A stretch of 64,000 bases of DNA, taken from positions 3,563 to 67,562 of the forward strand of contig JANMHJ010000051.1 in NCBI GenBank assembly GCA_031375105.1, read 5' to 3'. The notes beneath the pieces are model-generated. The model searched no databases. It saw only the letters and a list, made by a program, of their open reading frames with translations, and was not told where the DNA came from. The stretch is from JANMDU01 sp031375105. GTDB lineage: Bacteria; Pseudomonadota; Gammaproteobacteria; Burkholderiales; Burkholderiaceae_C. This document shows, piece by piece, positions 29,508 through 37,936 of the stretch (position 1 is its first letter; every line of letters begins with the position of its first letter). A program made the translations under genes and the position numbers.

Positions 29508-30182
29508 TCAAGCGTAAGTTACCCAATCTGGCTTGTCTTCTAAATGTGGCAATGTGTTGTATGTGACGAGCATATGGCGCTTAGGCGTGAACGCAAATTC
29601 AGTCACGCTGCTGTTGCGGATGCGCAGATTGAGTTCAATCGTGGTTTGCGGCGATGTGCCCAGCACATGGCCGACGGCGGTGCTGATTGGGCCGCCGCTG
29701 GAGCAGATGAGAATGCGCGCATCTTCTTTGCCACCAAACTGGGTGCGCACTTCATCGAGCACGTCTGTGATGCCACTGACGAAATTGGGATAGCTCGGCA
29801 TGCCGACAGGCTGTGTACCGCCGTCCATCCAAGCGGCCAAGCCGTCGCGCAGCAAGCGGAAGTGTTTGCGGTAGTTCTCGGGTGATTTTTCACGTGAGAG
29901 TGGCGCGGGGTGAATCGCTGCGACCACGGCATCGCTGTCGTATTCGTTCAGGCCAGGTCTTTGCAGCGCCTCTTGCTGAGAATCCATACCCTGCGCAATC
30001 CCCGCAAAAGTCTGCACATGGCGGCGCAGTGTGCCTGCGTAAATGGCATCGAAGCTGAGATTCTTCGCTTTGAAATAACTTCCGAGCTGCTGCGATTGCT
30101 GGTGACCCAGATCGCTCAAATTGTCATAGTCTTCAGCGCCAAAACTGGCTTGGCCGTGGCGGACGAGGTAGAGGGTTGGCAT
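29508..30182 (-). CDS. Histidine phosphatase family protein
   Basis: A 224-residue phosphoglycerate-mutase-like protein. The phospho-acceptor motif is LYLVRHGQASFG (His9) and the distal His/Ser region is ICSSGGPISTAVG (about 159-171), where the usual catalytic second His of the SSHG motif is replaced by Gly. That substitution could reduce or alter activity. The family covers sugar phosphatases, SixA-type protein phosphatases and others. The gene ends right at the stop of the convergent GIY-YIG-like gene. Confidence 0.82.
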   Translation of the reverse strand: MPTLYLVRHGQASFGAEDYDNLSDLGHQQSQQLGSYFKAKNLSFDAIYAGTLRRHVQTFAGIAQGMDSQQEALQRPGLNEYDSDAVVAAIHPAPLSREKSPENYRKHFRLLRDGLAAWMDGGTQPVGMPSYPNFVSGITDVLDEVRTQFGGKEDARILICSSGGPISTAVGHVLGTSPQTTIELNLRIRNSSVTEFAFTPKRHMLVTYNTLPHLEDKPDWVTYA

Positions 30183-30390
30183 GCATGGATTGTTGTCATG
30201 CTTATGTGTTTTTGGCTATCAAAGTGGGGACAGGTGGCTTGCGCTCGCTGATTTTCGCCTTACCCAAAAAGAAGCCCTCCAAGCACCAATACAAGCCACA
30301 TAAAAAACCGTATCCATGCAAAAACATTCAACCAACGCCACGCAATTTCTCATCAATCAGCGACACAAAATCCAAGATACTGAGCACACC

Positions 30391-30795
30391 ATGCCAATCA
30401 CCACCATCGACATCCGCACCACCTACCCCGAGCCGGTGGAAATTGACATCATCGAAGCCGTGCAGAAAGCGCTGTTAGAGACTTTGCAGCTCCCAGAAAA
30501 TGATCGTAACGTCAAGCTCGCTGTGCATGCGCCGCATCGTATGATCGTGCCGCCCCAGCTTGCGCAGCCAGAAAAGCGCACCGTGGTAACTGTGGTGATG
30601 TTTCCCGGCAGAAGCGGAGATGTAAAAAGAAAGCTATATCAAGCCATCGTGGCGAATTTGGAAAACTGCGCAGCGGCGATTCCGCGTGATCACGTGTTGA
30701 TCTGTTTGCAAGAAGTGCCGTTTGAGCACTGGGGCATTCGCGGCGGGCAGGCGGCCAGTGATGTGGATTTGGGGTTTGCTACCCAGATTGCATAA
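30391..30795 (+). CDS. Tautomerase family protein
   Basis: A 134-residue protein beginning Met-Pro (MPITTIDIRTTYP), so that Pro becomes the N-terminal catalytic base after Met removal, as in 4-oxalocrotonate tautomerase and MIF-like enzymes. It holds two related halves (KALLETLQLPENDR and YQAIVANLENCA), fitting the longer tautomerase groups. The ATG at 30391 is required by this chemistry, so the upstream frame to 30316 is rejected. Substrate unknown. Confidence 0.82.
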   Translation: MPITTIDIRTTYPEPVEIDIIEAVQKALLETLQLPENDRNVKLAVHAPHRMIVPPQLAQPEKRTVVTVVMFPGRSGDVKRKLYQAIVANLENCAAAIPRDHVLICLQEVPFEHWGIRGGQAASDVDLGFATQIA

Positions 30796-30799
30796 TCAA

Positions 30800-30840
30800 T
30801 ACTATTAATTTAGTAGCAAACTATGCAGACAATATAACGG
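30800..30840 (+). repeat. 40-bp dispersed repeat, intergenic, near-consensus
   Basis: TACTATTAATTTAGTAGCAA followed by ACTATGCAGACAATATAACG and G. It sits 4 bp after the tautomerase stop and 10 bp before a terminator. Confidence 0.93.
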
Positions 30841-30850
30841 GCAAAAGGCA

Positions 30851-30875
30851 AAAAGGCTTCAAAATGAAGCCTTTT
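30851..30875. terminator. Bidirectional terminator
   Basis: AAAAGGCTTC (30851-30860), loop AAAAT, GAAGCCTTTT (30866-30875). It can end both the tautomerase transcript and the convergent DUF4197 transcript. Confidence 0.8.
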
Positions 30876-30893
30876 GCTGTTTCTGAGCGGTAT

Positions 30894-31598
30894 TTACTTG
30901 AACACGCCAAACACTTTCTTCAAAATATCACTGCCCGTGCCCACCGGGTCTTTGCGGATTTTCTTTTCTTCTTCGCCGATCATCGTGTAGAGGCCGTCGA
31001 GCGATTTGCCGGTGACGTATTGCTGGATGTTGGCATCTTCTTTTTTCACCAAACCCATGCCTTGCGCCTTGCCAGCCACGGCGTTGTATTTGTCAGCCAG
31101 TTGCACCTTCTCGGTGGCTTTGGTGACGATGGGCAGAAATTTGCCAGCCAAGGGGCTGCGGGTTTTGTCAGCGAAGAATTTAGTGACCGAGGTATCTCCG
31201 CCTTTGAGGATATTTTTCGCATCCGTGACGTTCATGCCTTTGACGGCTGAGACCAGCAAATCTTTGGCAAACGGCACAGCTTGCTCAGCGCCCCGGTTCA
31301 TGGCGGTGATGAGTTCATCCACCTTTTTGCCTTGGCCAAGTGATTTCATCAGTTTTCCAGCATCATTGAGGAACCCTGGTAGTGGAATGCGCACCAAAGG
31401 ATTGCCCAGAAAGCCGTCGGTTTTGCCCAAAATGCCGATAGCAGACAAAGCACCGCGCTCCAGTGCAGTTTTTAAACCTGCGCTGGCATCGGAATCCGTC
31501 AGATCGCCGAGCGACAAGGCATAGGCTTGTTGATAAGCAGCGGCAATACACAGGCCAAGCGCGGATGCTCCGGCTTGGTTAAACTGGCGACGTTTCAT
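30894..31598 (-). CDS. DUF4197 family exported protein
   Basis: A 234-residue protein with a twin-arginine-like signal (KRRQFNQAGASALGLCIAAA, cut near AYA). The mature part matches the DUF4197 pattern: LKTALERGALSAIGILGKTD, then DAKNILKGGDTSVTKFFADK, then YNAVAGKAQGMGL. These proteins are helical, periplasmic and of unknown function. Start at the ATG at 31598 behind GAGGT; 25 bp separate it from the divergent TlpA-like gene. Confidence 0.85.
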   Translation of the reverse strand: MKRRQFNQAGASALGLCIAAAYQQAYALSLGDLTDSDASAGLKTALERGALSAIGILGKTDGFLGNPLVRIPLPGFLNDAGKLMKSLGQGKKVDELITAMNRGAEQAVPFAKDLLVSAVKGMNVTDAKNILKGGDTSVTKFFADKTRSPLAGKFLPIVTKATEKVQLADKYNAVAGKAQGMGLVKKEDANIQQYVTGKSLDGLYTMIGEEEKKIRKDPVGTGSDILKKVFGVFK

Positions 31599-31623
31599 GA
31601 TGGATACCTCAGTTGGATTAACG

Positions 31624-32157
31624 ATGCAGCATCTTGCCCCAATTTCGCGCCGTTTGGCAACGGCCTTTCCCCTCTGCGTGCTCTTAGGCGCAGGCTTGAT
31701 GCTATCTGGCTGCAACAATGTGTCGGATTTCACGGGCGCAGCGCCTGCGTCGAGCATGGTGCTGCTCGATGGCAAGCCTTTCACCACCGAGCAGATGAAA
31801 GGTAAAGTGACTTTGGTGAACTTCTGGGCGACGAGCTGCACCACCTGCGTGGCTGAAATGCCCGAGATCATTGCCACTTACAAAAAATTTGCGCCGCAAG
31901 GCTACGATACCGTGGCCGTGGCCATGAGCTACGACCCGCCCGCCTATGTGGTCAATTTTGCGCAAACGCGCCAACTGCCTTTCAAAGTGGCGATTGACAA
32001 CACAGGTGCAGTGGCCAAAGCATGGGGCGATGTGAAGCTCACGCCGACCACCTATCTCGTGAACAAAAAAGGCGAGATCGTCAAACGCTATGTGGGCACG
32101 CCGGATTTTGCGGCGATGCATACCTTGATTGGCCAGTTGTTGGCTGAAAAAGCCTGA
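31624..32157 (+). CDS. TlpA-like thioredoxin lipoprotein
   Basis: A 177-residue thioredoxin-fold protein with a lipobox (LMLSGC, Cys30), so it should be anchored to a membrane. The redox motif is FWATSCTTC (Cys72 and Cys75), an unusual SCTTC in place of WCxxC. KLTPTTYLVNKKGEIVKRYV holds the cis-Pro. It probably reduces periplasmic disulfides. The ATG at 31624 lacks a clear ribosome site. It is the second TlpA-like gene in the window, the first at 11325-11828. Confidence 0.87.
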   Translation: MQHLAPISRRLATAFPLCVLLGAGLMLSGCNNVSDFTGAAPASSMVLLDGKPFTTEQMKGKVTLVNFWATSCTTCVAEMPEIIATYKKFAPQGYDTVAVAMSYDPPAYVVNFAQTRQLPFKVAIDNTGAVAKAWGDVKLTPTTYLVNKKGEIVKRYVGTPDFAAMHTLIGQLLAEKA

Positions 32158-32160
32158 TTG

Positions 32161-32200
32161 CCGGCGTATTTATTGCGCGGAATGCTATTGAATTAGTAGT
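32161..32200 (-). repeat. 40-bp dispersed repeat after the TlpA-like lipoprotein gene
   Basis: On the minus strand: ACTACTAATTCAATAGCATT followed by CCGCGCAATAAATACGCCGG, exactly 40 bp, 3 bp after the stop codon. Confidence 0.9.
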
Positions 32201-32222
32201 AATTACGTGGATTTAAAGCCGA

Positions 32223-32324
32223 CCACGACTGCGCTTGGGCTGTCCCACGCTGCTCGTGTCCCCCGCCGGCTTCGCCGTCTCCTCCTTGACCTCGCCGCGT
32301 GAGACAGCCCAATCACAGCCGTGG
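32223..32324 (-). repeat. Long stem-loop element with conserved loop strands, copy Z1
   Basis: Outer arms 32223-32250 and 32297-32324 pair over 28 positions, with several G:U. On the minus strand the loop strands are GAGGTCAAGGAGGAG and GGGGGACACGAGC, and the inner hairpin is CGGCGAAGCCG. It lies in the 513-bp gene-free stretch between the TlpA-like lipoprotein gene and the cytochrome c' gene. Confidence 0.8.
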
Positions 32325-32418
32325 CCTGTTGGCGTTCGTGAAGACCGTCGCTCGCCCACATTAACTATTGCCAACACGTTGGCGTGCCGAGATTGGAACT
32401 CCCCTCACTCATCCCTGT

Positions 32419-32537
32419 CTTCGATGTCCGACTGTGATTGGGTTATCTCACGCGAGGTCAAGGGGGAGCGCCAGTCGAAGGCCAGCGCAGAGGACAGGAG
32501 CGACGTGGGATAGCCCAAGCGCAGTCGGGCATCGAAG
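32419..32537 (+). repeat. Long stem-loop element with conserved loop strands, copy Z2
   Basis: Outer arms 32419-32452 and 32504-32537 pair over 34 positions (about six G:U, one mismatch). Loop strands GAGGTCAAGGGGGAG and GAGGACAGGAGCG. It is inverted relative to Z1, 94 bp away, and parts of the stems of Z1 and Z2 are alike (GACTGNGNTTGGG). Confidence 0.8.
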
Positions 32538-32578
32538 GCCAAACAGCACTAACAAAGTCCCAAGAGTGCCGACACAAA

Positions 32579-32612
32579 CAAAAAAATGCCCACTGACCAA
32601 AGCCAGCGGGCA
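32579..32612 (-). terminator. Intrinsic terminator of the cytochrome c' gene
   Basis: On the minus strand TGCCCGCTG pairs with CAGTGGGCA (one G:U) and is followed by TTTTTTTG. It lies 58 bp after the stop of the cytochrome gene. Confidence 0.85.
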
Positions 32613-32670
32613 GAAACAACCCACAGAGGGCTGTCGAGGAGGGAACTGAAGGGAAACTGTTGTGCAGTGA

Positions 32671-33117
32671 TCAGTTGCTTTGGAAGTCGTCGTGACAGGT
32701 TTTGCAATTGCCAGAGAATGTCGCGAAGGCCGTGCGGATTTGGTCAAGGTTGCCGGTCTTTGCAGCGGCGGCAAGACGGTCAGCATCACCCATGTGCTTC
32801 TCATTGAGAGCCTTGAATTTTGGGGCCTCGGTCCAGATGTTGGGCTTGGCTTTGCCGCCTTCCGTGCCTGCACCAAAGCCTTGCCACGGCAGTTTCGCCA
32901 TAACGGCGAGGATATCGGCATTGTCTTGCGCCACTTTGGCATCAAAGGGCACGCGGCCAGCCATCATCGCGCCGAGGCGACTGGTGTGGGCACCCTGGAG
33001 GCTCATTGCGCTTTGGCGGTACTTGATGGCATTTTCAGGGCGGGCAAACTGCGCTTGCGCAGAGACGCTGGCCAGCAGGGTGCTGGTTGCAAGGAAGAAG
33101 GTAATACGAAATTTCAT
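32671..33117 (-). CDS. Cytochrome c' (class II c-type cytochrome)
   Basis: A 148-residue exported protein: signal MKFRITFFLATSTLLASVSA ends at AQA. The mature protein is a four-helix bundle with the haem site near the C-terminus, GNCKTCHDDF (Cys138, Cys141, His142), as in cytochromes c' and c556. Such proteins bind NO and may protect against it or carry electrons. Start at 33117 behind AGGAG. A b-type cytochrome gene is divergent from it, a pairing I have often seen. Confidence 0.92.
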   Translation of the reverse strand: MKFRITFFLATSTLLASVSAQAQFARPENAIKYRQSAMSLQGAHTSRLGAMMAGRVPFDAKVAQDNADILAVMAKLPWQGFGAGTEGGKAKPNIWTEAPKFKALNEKHMGDADRLAAAAKTGNLDQIRTAFATFSGNCKTCHDDFQSN

Positions 33118-33321
33118 GGAAGCTCCTAGTTGAAGTGGGTTATCAATGGCAGAGGTTACCAACGAAATAGAGTTCCCAACAGATGCACTAGGGAAATCCC
33201 GAGGCGAATTGTGGGGCATGTCATACGCTGATCATCAGACCGAGGCCAGACGCACCTGCCTCCATAACTGCACAATCAGCGTAACTTGGCAAAATACGCG
33301 TTCACTCATAGGAATCTCAGC

Positions 33322-34002
33322 ATGGCCACACCGCACACCGTCCGCATTTGGGATCTTCCCACCCGCGTTTTTCATTGGGCCCTGTTTTTCTGCGTCGTGG
33401 GTTTGATCATCACAGGCAATGTCGGCGGCAATTTGATGCCCTGGCATTTCCGCTTTGGCTACTGCGTGATGACACTGCTGCTGTTTCGTTTTGTGTGGGG
33501 CCTGATTGGCGGCAAATGGTCGCGCTTTGTATCATTTATTTATGCGCCTAGCACCGTGATCGCTTATCTCAAAGGCCAAGGCAAGCCAGAGCATTCCGCC
33601 GGCCACAACCCGCTGGGCGCAGGGTCCGTGTTCGCTCTGCTGGGTTTTTTGGCACTGCAAGTGGCCACCGGCTTGATCAGTGATGATGAAATCACCAACC
33701 AAGGGCCCCTTTCACGCTTCGTGTCGAATGCCCGCGTGAGCCTAGCCACTTGGTGGCATAAGGACGTGGGCAAATGGGTGATTGCCGCGCTGATCGTGTT
33801 GCATATCGCGGCGATTTTGTATTACCTCTACAAAAAGAAGGAAAACCTGATCAAGCCGATGATTCATGGCGACAAAGAGATGCCAGTGATCGTGGAATCT
33901 TCTAAAGACACCGCAGGCAGCCGTGCAGCTGCGCTGGTGATATTGGCCATCTGCGGCGCATTTGTGTATTGGGTGCAGAGTTTGGGTGCGGCTGCTTTCT
34001 GA
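33322..34002 (+). CDS. Cytochrome b561-type membrane protein
   Basis: A 226-residue membrane protein with the pattern IWDLPTRVFHWALFF (His at the first haem ligand), FRFGYCVMTLLLFRFVWG, a long middle segment with helices around 105-125 and 150-175 (WHKDVGKWVIAALIVLHIAA, further His ligands), and a C-terminal single helix (ALVILAICGAFVYWVQ). It belongs to the bacterial b561/Ni-Fe-hydrogenase-type b cytochromes, which move electrons between the membrane quinone pool and c-type cytochromes. The likely partner is the divergent cytochrome c'. Confidence 0.9.
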   Translation: MATPHTVRIWDLPTRVFHWALFFCVVGLIITGNVGGNLMPWHFRFGYCVMTLLLFRFVWGLIGGKWSRFVSFIYAPSTVIAYLKGQGKPEHSAGHNPLGAGSVFALLGFLALQVATGLISDDEITNQGPLSRFVSNARVSLATWWHKDVGKWVIAALIVLHIAAILYYLYKKKENLIKPMIHGDKEMPVIVESSKDTAGSRAAALVILAICGAFVYWVQSLGAAAF

Positions 34003-34053
34003 ACCATTTGTGAAAAAAGTTTTAACATGTGGGACTGTTGAAAGGTTGCCCCC

Positions 34054-35547
34054 ATGAATGCTCGCGTCCACGCTTCTGTTTTGAACACCGCTGATGTCTT
34101 GTCTCACGCCACCCGCGCGTGGGATGGCGATATCACCCAGCGCATCAGCGACTACATCACCATCCCTTGCAAATCGCCCGGCTTCGATGCCGACTGGCAT
34201 GCGCAGGGTCATCTTGACACCGTGATGCGCAACACCGCTGATTGGGTGACCGCGCAAAAAGTGCCGGGGCTCACATTAGAAGTGTTGCGCCTGAATGATG
34301 CACAGGGCAAGCCGCGCACGCCGGTTCTGTTTTTTGAAGTGCCTGCGCAGCAGCATGAATCCAAGCAAACGGTGCTGATGTATGGCCATTTAGACAAACA
34401 ACCTGAATTCAACGGCTGGAGAAATGATCTTGGGCCTTGGACACCCAAGCTAGAGACAGGATCAGATGGCGCAAGCCGCCTGTATGGGCGCGGCGGCGCA
34501 GACGATGGCTATGCGGTGTATGCGAGCATCGCTGCGATTCAAGCTTTGAAGGCACAAAATGCGCCTCATCCGCGCATCGTGGGTTTGATCGAAACTTGCG
34601 AAGAATCAGGCTCCTATGATTTGCTGCCGTATATCGATGCGTTGAAGAGCCGTTTAGGCGATGTGTCTTTGGTGGTCTGCCTCGATTCCGGTGCCGGCAA
34701 TTACGATCAGCTGTGGCTGACCAGCAGCCTGCGCGGCATGGTCAGTGGCACATTGCGGGTAGACATCCTCACCGAAGGCGTGCATTCGGGCGATGCCAGC
34801 GGCCTCGTGCCATCAAGCTTTCGCATCATGCGCCAGGTGCTTGATCGTTTAGAAGACAGCGCCACGGGCCGCTTGCTGCCCGCGAGCTTTCATTGCGAAG
34901 TGCCTCTGGATCGTCTCGCTCAAGCTCAGACCACGGCGAAGATTTTGGGCGACGAAGTTTATAAGCGTTTCCCTTGGGCACATGCCGATTGCGGCGGCTC
35001 CACCGCCTTTGCACTGCCCACCACGACCGACCCCGTCGAAGCTCTTTTGAACCGCACTTGGAAGCCGACTTTGAGCGTCACTGGCGCAGAGGGCTTCCCG
35101 GCGCTGAAAGATGCAGGCAATGTGCTGCGCCCTTACACCGCCTTCAAACTCAGCCTACGCACACCGCCTCTCGTGGATGCTGTGGCGACGATGAATGAGC
35201 TGAAGAAGCTGCTTGAAGACAACGCGCCTTATCAAGCGAAAGTGACTTTCCAAGGCGGCGGCGCTGCCAGTGGCTGGAATGCGCCCAGCACAGCCCCTTG
35301 GCTGCAAAACGCCTTAGATGCCGCCAGCCAGGCCTATTACAACGCGCCCTGCGGCTACATTGGCCAAGGCGGCACGATTCCGCTGATGAACATGCTGGAG
35401 AAGGGTTTCCCGAAAGCACAAATGATGGTTTGCGGCGTGCTCGGGCCCAAGAGCAATGCGCATGGACCCAATGAATTCTTGCATGTGGATTACGCCAAGA
35501 AAATTACTGCGGCTGTGGCCAGCGTGATCGCGGCACATCCCGCCTGA
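34054..35547 (+). CDS. M20 family metallopeptidase
   Basis: A 497-residue dinuclear zinc peptidase: LMYGHLDKQPEFNGW (about 108-122, His and Asp ligands), LYGRGGADDGYAVYASIAAI (about 146-165), IETCEESGSYD (general base Glu and ligand Glu near 187-190) and the final HGPNEFLHVDY. The group includes dipeptidases and carnosinase-like enzymes. A lid domain occupies about 225-370. It is followed after 7 bp by a lysophospholipase-like gene. Substrate unknown. Confidence 0.92.
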   Translation: MNARVHASVLNTADVLSHATRAWDGDITQRISDYITIPCKSPGFDADWHAQGHLDTVMRNTADWVTAQKVPGLTLEVLRLNDAQGKPRTPVLFFEVPAQQHESKQTVLMYGHLDKQPEFNGWRNDLGPWTPKLETGSDGASRLYGRGGADDGYAVYASIAAIQALKAQNAPHPRIVGLIETCEESGSYDLLPYIDALKSRLGDVSLVVCLDSGAGNYDQLWLTSSLRGMVSGTLRVDILTEGVHSGDASGLVPSSFRIMRQVLDRLEDSATGRLLPASFHCEVPLDRLAQAQTTAKILGDEVYKRFPWAHADCGGSTAFALPTTTDPVEALLNRTWKPTLSVTGAEGFPALKDAGNVLRPYTAFKLSLRTPPLVDAVATMNELKKLLEDNAPYQAKVTFQGGGAASGWNAPSTAPWLQNALDAASQAYYNAPCGYIGQGGTIPLMNMLEKGFPKAQMMVCGVLGPKSNAHGPNEFLHVDYAKKITAAVASVIAAHPA

Positions 35548-35554
35548 GCTGCAC

Positions 35555-36427
35555 ATGACATCAGATTCCGTCCTCTCCCCCTTCACCGCAGGCGATGGCG
35601 AAAACATCGCTATTCACGACTGGCCGTTGCCCGATGTTTGGCCAGATCAATCTATCAAAGGCACGGTGATCATCGTGCATGGCTTGGGCGAGCATGCCTT
35701 TCGCTATGTGCATGTAGCGCAATTCTTGAACGAGCAAGGTTTTCATGTCCGCGCCTATGACCAGTATGGGCATGGTGAATCGGGTGGCTCGCGTGGCACG
35801 ATCCCCAGCGATATGCGTTTGGTCGACGATTTGGCCGATGTGGTGGACGACACCCGGCGCAGCATGCAGCGCAGCCAGCGGTTGATTTTGCTTGGCCACA
35901 GCATGGGCGGTGTGGTGGTTGCCTCTTTCGTGCGGCAGCAGGTACGGCCTGTGGATGGCATTGTTCTCAGCTCACCTGCGCTTGACCCAGGGTTGAGCAC
36001 TTTTCAAAAATTTCTATTGAGCACTTTGCCCAAGCTCATGCCCAATCTGCGTGTGGACAACGGCCTGAAGGTGGACAAACTCAGCCGCGATCCGATTGTG
36101 GTGCAAGCGTATCAGAGCGATCATTTTGTGCACAACAAAATCAGCGGCAGACTGGCGCGTTTCATTGCAGACGAAGGCGCTGCCGTGATTGCTGCAGCGC
36201 CAAAGTGGACCACGCCTAGCTTGCTGATGTATGCCGGTGCAGATGCGCTGGTCAGCCCTGCTGGCAGCCGCGCCTTTGCTGCGGCTGCACCAAAGGCCTG
36301 CGTACAGTCTCATTGCTTTGAGCCGATGTATCACGAGATTTTTAACGACCCGCAGCGCAGCGAAGTATTTGCCATGTTGCAGGCTTGGCTCTTGGCTCAA
36401 GCGGGGCGAGTCGGCCAAACCAGCTAA
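35555..36427 (+). CDS. Alpha/beta hydrolase, monoacylglycerol lipase/lysophospholipase-like
   Basis: A 290-residue hydrolase: VIIVHGLGEHAFRYVHVAQF (oxyanion region), RAYDQYGHGESGG, nucleophile elbow ILLGHSMGGVVVASF (Ser near 113), Asp in LLMYAGADALVSPAG and His in PMYHEIFND. The pattern is that of the Hydrolase_4 group (lysophospholipases and monoglyceride lipases). It lies 7 bp after the peptidase gene, probably in the same transcript, and overlaps the end of the convergent YpfH-like gene by 4 bp. Confidence 0.88.
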   Translation: MTSDSVLSPFTAGDGENIAIHDWPLPDVWPDQSIKGTVIIVHGLGEHAFRYVHVAQFLNEQGFHVRAYDQYGHGESGGSRGTIPSDMRLVDDLADVVDDTRRSMQRSQRLILLGHSMGGVVVASFVRQQVRPVDGIVLSSPALDPGLSTFQKFLLSTLPKLMPNLRVDNGLKVDKLSRDPIVVQAYQSDHFVHNKISGRLARFIADEGAAVIAAAPKWTTPSLLMYAGADALVSPAGSRAFAAAAPKACVQSHCFEPMYHEIFNDPQRSEVFAMLQAWLLAQAGRVGQTS

Positions 36428-37095
36428 GCCGAGCCGTCGTCAGCGGCCTGCGCCGCCTCCCAGTAGCGCTTGGGTACATGCGTCGTGAGCCGCTCAATCA
36501 CGAGATCAGCAAATTCTTCGTTGATCTCATGCCCTGCAAAAGGAATCACATCTGCCGTCACGTCAGCGCCAAGCTGCACGAGCCGCTCAGCGGCATGCAC
36601 GGTGTGGGCATAAGCAATCACGGCATCTTGCTTGCCATGGATCATATGGATCGTGCAATGGCCTGGCGCGATGTCGGGCAATGCGCTAAAGCGCCCAGAA
36701 AGCGCCACAATGCGCGCGGCCAAGCGGGGCTGCGCTTGCGTGCTGCTGAGCGCCATGATCGCGCCTTGCGAAAAACCCACCAAAGCTGTGGCATCCGCGC
36801 TCACACCAAAAGCCTCTTGCCATTGCTGCACAGCTTGCTGAAACAAAGGCAGCGCCTGCGCTGTGCGCTCTGGGCGCAGCGCCTCGGTGATGCCTTCTAC
36901 TGAAAACCATTGGAAACCGGTGCTGTAAGGGCAGTCATGCGGCGCTTGCACGCTCACCACCGCGCTTTGCGGAAACTGCTGAGCCAGAATGCGCCCCAGC
37001 GGCACGAGATCGTCAGGCGCAGCGCCCACGCCGTGAAACAGCAAAAACAATTGTTTAGCTGCACCACCTTCGGGCGGATGGACGATCAAGCTCAT
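36424..37095 (-). CDS. YpfH-like carboxylesterase
   Basis: A 223-residue alpha/beta hydrolase of the phospholipase/carboxylesterase family: LFLLFHGVGAAPDDLVPLGR at the start, nucleophile elbow ALVGFSQGAIMAL (about 104-116), Asp in GKQDAVIAY and His in PFAGHEINEEF. This is the E. coli YpfH type. The ATG overlaps the stop of the dioxygenase gene (ATGA), so both are translated from one message. Confidence 0.88.
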   Translation of the reverse strand: MSLIVHPPEGGAAKQLFLLFHGVGAAPDDLVPLGRILAQQFPQSAVVSVQAPHDCPYSTGFQWFSVEGITEALRPERTAQALPLFQQAVQQWQEAFGVSADATALVGFSQGAIMALSSTQAQPRLAARIVALSGRFSALPDIAPGHCTIHMIHGKQDAVIAYAHTVHAAERLVQLGADVTADVIPFAGHEINEEFADLVIERLTTHVPKRYWEAAQAADDGSA

Positions 37096-37892
37096 TGTTT
37101 TTCTCCAAACACGAAACTGTCCATCGACAAAATGCCATGCGTGACACCACCGTCGATCAAACGGCCTGCGTGCCCCTGCGCCGCTCCCATGGCCACGAGC
37201 AAAGGCAAATAGTGTTCATCCGTTGGATGAGCCCGATGGGCATGCGGAGCCAGCTCAAAAGTGCGGATCAGTTGGTCTGCATCTCCCGCCTTCACCACTT
37301 CGCGCACCCATTGCACAAACGCACTCACATAAGGCTGCACAGGCGCATCCGCTGCTTGGCCGCGAAATTCGCCCAAGTTATGCGTTAGGCTGCCTGAGCC
37401 GATGATGAGCACACCTTCATCACGCAAGGCGCTGAGCGCCTGCCCGTAGGCAAAAGCCTGCGCTGTGCTCAGACCAGCAGGCAGCGAAATCTGAAACACT
37501 GGCACATCGGCTTTTGGGTAGAGATACATCAAAGGCACCCAGGCACCGTGATCCAGGCCCCAACTGGCATCGGCACGTGGCTGCCAGCCCGCATTTGCTA
37601 GCAAATTAGTAGCATTCTGCGCATATTCTATAACGGCAGGAGCCGGGTATTGCATCAAATACAGGCGCGGATCGAAGCCGCCGAAATCATGAATGGTTTT
37701 GGGATGGGTGGTGGTGGAAACGGCTGCGCCTCGCGTCATCCAATGCGGCGAGACGATGGCAATTGCTTTCGGGCGCGGTAGCTCGCGGCCGAGTTGTGAA
37801 AGCAGGGGGCCGGCCTGCCCTGGCTCCAAGGCAAACATAGGTGAGCCGTGGGAGACGAAGAGCGTGGGCAGTTGAGTTGAGAGAGGCATCAT
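37092..37892 (-). CDS. DODA-type extradiol dioxygenase family protein (YgiD-like)
   Basis: A 266-residue member of the class III extradiol dioxygenase/DODA group: TLFVSHGSPMFALE (His14), WGLDHGAWVPLMYLYP (about 111-126, metal His) and IIGSGSLTHNLGEF (about 162-175). Members open catecholic rings; E. coli YgiD is a DOPA dioxygenase. A 40-bp repeat encodes part of one helix (IEYAQNATNLLANAG) with little change of expected length. ATG at 37892, with ATG again at 37889. Confidence 0.88.
   Translation of the reverse strand: MMPLSTQLPTLFVSHGSPMFALEPGQAGPLLSQLGRELPRPKAIAIVSPHWMTRGAAVSTTTHPKTIHDFGGFDPRLYLMQYPAPAVIEYAQNATNLLANAGWQPRADASWGLDHGAWVPLMYLYPKADVPVFQISLPAGLSTAQAFAYGQALSALRDEGVLIIGSGSLTHNLGEFRGQAADAPVQPYVSAFVQWVREVVKAGDADQLIRTFELAPHAHRAHPTDEHYLPLLVAMGAAQGHAGRLIDGGVTHGILSMDSFVFGEKQ
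37597..37636 (+). repeat. 40-bp dispersed repeat inside the dioxygenase gene
   Basis: GCTAGCAAATTAGTAGCATT followed by CTGCGCATATTCTATAACGG, exactly 40 bp, antisense to the coding strand. Confidence 0.9.
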
Positions 37893-37936
37893 GGCTTAGA
37901 CTTATGTACGTAAAGGCAAAAAGCAAGGTGGCGTTG

